DNA from: Nitrospinaceae bacterium
GTDB taxonomy: Bacteria > Nitrospinota > Nitrospinia > Nitrospinales > VA-1
Length of the DNA: 7,728 nucleotides
Reading direction: 5' to 3'
Assembly (NCBI GenBank): GCA_012961055.1
Contig: DUAA01000007.1
Span: 1,082 to 8,809, forward strand
Within the stretch, counting starts at the first letter, position 1; every line of letters begins with the position of its first letter. The notes beneath the pieces are model-generated. The model was not told the origin of the DNA. It was given only the letters and a program-made list of their open reading frames with translations, and did no database searches. The position numbers and the translations under genes are program-made. Of this stretch, positions 6,599 through 7,728 are shown in pieces.

Positions 6599-6798
6599 GG
6601 CTGTACATGAGCGCAAAAGGAAAAACATAGCAAAAGTGGTACGGCTAGGAAAAAGGTGCCTTATTGTTAGGCGAGGACCAATTAAACAGCCGGCGCTTCT
6701 TTTTAGAGAAGCGTTACTAGCATTTTATGGTTCAATTATAACTCCTTACCGGTAGTAAAAAGTGAACTTGAACTCTTTTAGCAGGTTTAATTATAAAA
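6599..6798 (+). other. Gene debris between istB relic and STAS-like gene
   Basis: A frame open from 6591 to TAG 6753-6755 has no ATG. It reads with protein-like composition (HERKRKNIAKVVRLGKRCL), possibly another transposase scrap, but I cannot name a family. CGCTTCT (6694-6700) and AGAAGCG (6707-6713) form a perfect 7-bp hairpin with a six-base loop and no following T-run. GGTTCAATTATAA (6729-6741) recurs with one change at 6784-6796, inside the next promoter. Confidence 0.4.
6768..6797 (+). promoter_or_regulatory. Likely sigma-70 promoter for the STAS-like gene
   Basis: TTGAAC (6768-6773) and TATAAA (6792-6797) are 18 bases apart. The predicted start near 6804 leads into a short ORF at 6811 and then the STAS-like gene at 6895. 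The -10 box lies in a 13-base sequence that is repeated with one mismatch 55 bases upstream. Confidence 0.45.
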
Positions 6799-6810
6799 GT
6801 GACAGAAAAT

Positions 6811-6870
6811 ATGAAATTATTACGAGTACTTACAGAGCGTGCAGGAGTATCATATGAAGTCGATAAGTAA
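6811..6870 (+). CDS. Possible 19-codon leader ORF
   Basis: ATG 6811 opens a 19-residue frame (MKLLRVLTERAGVSYEVDK) ending at TAA 6868-6870, 24 bases before the STAS-like ATG. In-frame codons extend upstream to a GTG at 6799. If the promoter at 6768-6797 is right, this ORF begins only a few bases from the transcript start, and no ribosome binding site is seen. It could be a leader peptide, the surviving end of a lost gene, or chance. I do not recognise the sequence. Confidence 0.25.
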   Translation: MKLLRVLTERAGVSYEVDK

Positions 6871-6894
6871 TTTTTTCAATTTGAAGGAAGACGA

Positions 6895-7254
6895 ATGATG
6901 AAGATCATATTATCAGAGGTTGTTGGAGCTCAATGTGCATCCCTCGATGATGGTCAAAAGTTGTATTCCTTACTTGCTCCAGCATTTAAGGAAGGTGATC
7001 CCGTAGAGTTAGACTTTAGCAAGATCCAGTCAGTATTGACTCCTTTTCTTCACAATTGCGTGGGTAGGCTCTTGGAAGAATACCAAAAAGAAACTATCAT
7101 GGAGAAGCTTATTTTGTGCAACATTTCAGTTGAACATTTAAAGCAAGTGAATTTATATATTGATCGGAAAGACCATGAGCAATATCAAAGCGACGCTAGA
7201 AACTCAATGATAGAATTGTTTGCAGAGGATGAATTAGGTGACTCAGGTCTTTAA
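6895..7254 (+). CDS. STAS-like domain protein (DUF4325 type)
   Basis: This is a small, soluble 119-residue protein with no signal peptide or membrane segment. The pattern IILSEVVGAQCASLDDGQKL, YSLLAPAFKEG, then a strand VELDFSKI followed by the helix LTPFLHNCVGRLLEEY fits the STAS-like DUF4325 family, in which a beta strand ending in D-F/S is followed by a helix as in anti-sigma antagonists. The last 25 or so residues are acidic. Proteins of this fold are inferred to act as switch or scaffold partners; a partner kinase or ATP-binding protein is not visible in this window, and no function can be assigned. AAGGAAG (6884-6890) is a good ribosome binding site for ATG 6895; ATG 6898 is an alternative. 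The gene sits between mobile-element debris and a TPR gene on the same strand, which suggests an accessory locus. Confidence 0.72.
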   Translation: MMKIILSEVVGAQCASLDDGQKLYSLLAPAFKEGDPVELDFSKIQSVLTPFLHNCVGRLLEEYQKETIMEKLILCNISVEHLKQVNLYIDRKDHEQYQSDARNSMIELFAEDELGDSGL

Positions 7255-7321
7255 CGGACAATCTTGCCTTTTGTCGTATATTGATGATGACCCTCGTCTT
7301 CTTGATACTCTTTTAGGATGA
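7238..7321 (+). CDS. Possible 27-residue ORF overlapping the end of the STAS-like gene
   Basis: GTG 7238 starts a frame that overlaps the STAS-like stop by 17 bases and ends at TGA 7319-7321. It reads MTQVFNGQSCLLSYIDDDPR then LLDTLLG. AGAGGA at 7224-7229 gives a well-placed ribosome binding site, so translational coupling is plausible. It is very short and unrecognised, and the opposite strand over the same bases also reads open, so chance is a serious alternative. It may be a micro-protein or the start of a truncated gene. Confidence 0.25.
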   Translation: MTQVFNGQSCLLSYIDDDPRLLDTLLG

Positions 7322-7341
7322 CAGCCTCCGGAATTTTTCAG

Positions 7342-7358
7342 TACCTCTGTTAGAGGTA
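7342..7358 (+). promoter_or_regulatory. Hairpin covering the ribosome binding site of the TPR gene
   Basis: TACCTCT (7342-7348) pairs perfectly with AGAGGTA (7352-7358) around a three-base loop. The second arm contains the only Shine-Dalgarno-like sequence (AGAGG) in front of GTG 7368. As RNA, this would hide the ribosome binding site unless upstream translation or a factor opens it. Confidence 0.45.
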
Positions 7359-7367
7359 GAAAATATA

Positions 7368-7728
7368 GTGGAATTTAAAAAAATTTTTGAGAGCAAAGAA
7401 ATTAAGGAACTAAGAGCTCAAGCTAAAGCTATGCCTGACGACCCTGCTGTACATTTTAACTTAGGCGCTGCTTATGAAAAATCAGGAAGAGAAAAAGAAG
7501 CGATCCTAGAGTTCGAGGAAACTTTAAAGGGTAATCCTAAATCTGCGGAAGCACATTTTAATCTGGCCATTTTGTATGAAAGTGTGAGTCAAGGAGAAAA
7601 GGCAGTTCTGCATATTCTTCAAGCAGGGAACTTATTTAGTAATAAAAATGATCAGGTAAACAAGGTGGAAGCCCGAGGGTTATTACGAAAGTACTACCGG
7701 AAATTCAATATTAAGCCTGAAGATTTCC
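7368..7728 (+). CDS. Tetratricopeptide-repeat protein, N-terminal part (3' end outside window)
   Basis: This is the first 120 codons of a gene that runs off the right edge. After a charged N-terminus (VEFKKIFESKEIKELRAQAK), two TPR units are visible: about residues 26-59 (AVHFNLGAAYEKSGREKEAI, LEFEETLKGNP) and 60-93 (AEAHFNLAILYESVSQGEKA). The tail (VEARGLLRKYYRKFNIKPED) is helical and may lead into more repeats. TPR arrays are protein-binding scaffolds; the partner is unknown. There is no signal peptide or lipobox, so it is probably cytosolic. GTG 7368 is chosen because it follows AGAGGT at a spacing of ten bases and no in-frame ATG or TTG occurs before it back to the stop at 7314-7316; ATG 7432 would cut off the first helix. 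It lies about 110 bases after the STAS-like gene in the same direction and may share its transcript. Confidence 0.82.
   Translation, partial: MEFKKIFESKEIKELRAQAKAMPDDPAVHFNLGAAYEKSGREKEAILEFEETLKGNPKSAEAHFNLAILYESVSQGEKAVLHILQAGNLFSNKNDQVNKVEARGLLRKYYRKFNIKPEDF

Noticed and set aside
7252..7330. Minus-strand frame reading ILKEYQEDEGHHQYTTKGK before a stop
   Set aside because: It has no start codon, begins just after a stop, and mirrors an equally open + strand frame that has a ribosome binding site.
1..7728. tRNA genes, rRNA and CRISPR arrays
   Set aside because: No tRNA cloverleaf, rRNA segment or evenly spaced direct repeats were seen.

Overview
The window reads as ordinary bacterial chromosome of moderate to low G+C: dense housekeeping genes, short spacers, single-copy core families (queuosine, haem, DNA repair, ribosome rescue). 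Nothing in it fixes the phylum. The ferrochelatase resembles the Bacillus type, and the helicase resembles PcrA/UvrD. A deep-branching bacterium (Nitrospinota- or deltaproteobacteria-like) is only a guess.

Layout. The + strand opens with the last 91 codons of queG (1-276). A 465-base spacer follows. It holds a strongly base-paired 200-base block (398-600), a good sigma-70-type promoter inside that block (534-563), a leader hairpin (609-642) and a cluster of inverted repeats (684-722) just before hemE. Then come hemE (742-1764) and hemH (about 1745-2689), overlapping and almost certainly co-transcribed, a 96-base spacer with a hairpin, and a PcrA/UvrD-type helicase gene (2786-4945). hflX (6263-4968, minus strand) converges on the helicase gene with only 22 bases between the stops.

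From 6270 onward the character changes. The DNA is more A+T rich and carries a decayed piece of an IS21-family istB helper gene, followed by about 200 bases of gene debris. A promoter then precedes a possible 19-codon leader ORF, a small STAS-like (DUF4325) gene (6895-7254), a possible 27-codon overlapping ORF (7238-7321), and the start of a TPR-repeat gene (7368 to the edge) whose ribosome binding site lies in a hairpin.

How the genes work together. HemE decarboxylates uroporphyrinogen III to coproporphyrinogen III, and HemH inserts iron later in the same pathway; the oxidative steps between them are not encoded here. QueG, PcrA and HflX are separate housekeeping functions (tRNA modification, DNA repair, ribosome splitting). 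The STAS-like/TPR segment is the accessory part, where mobile-element decay and short unrecognised ORFs meet. The most interesting unexplained items are the 398-600 structured block, the palindrome cluster before hemE and the STAS-like locus. I see no complete novel system in the window.
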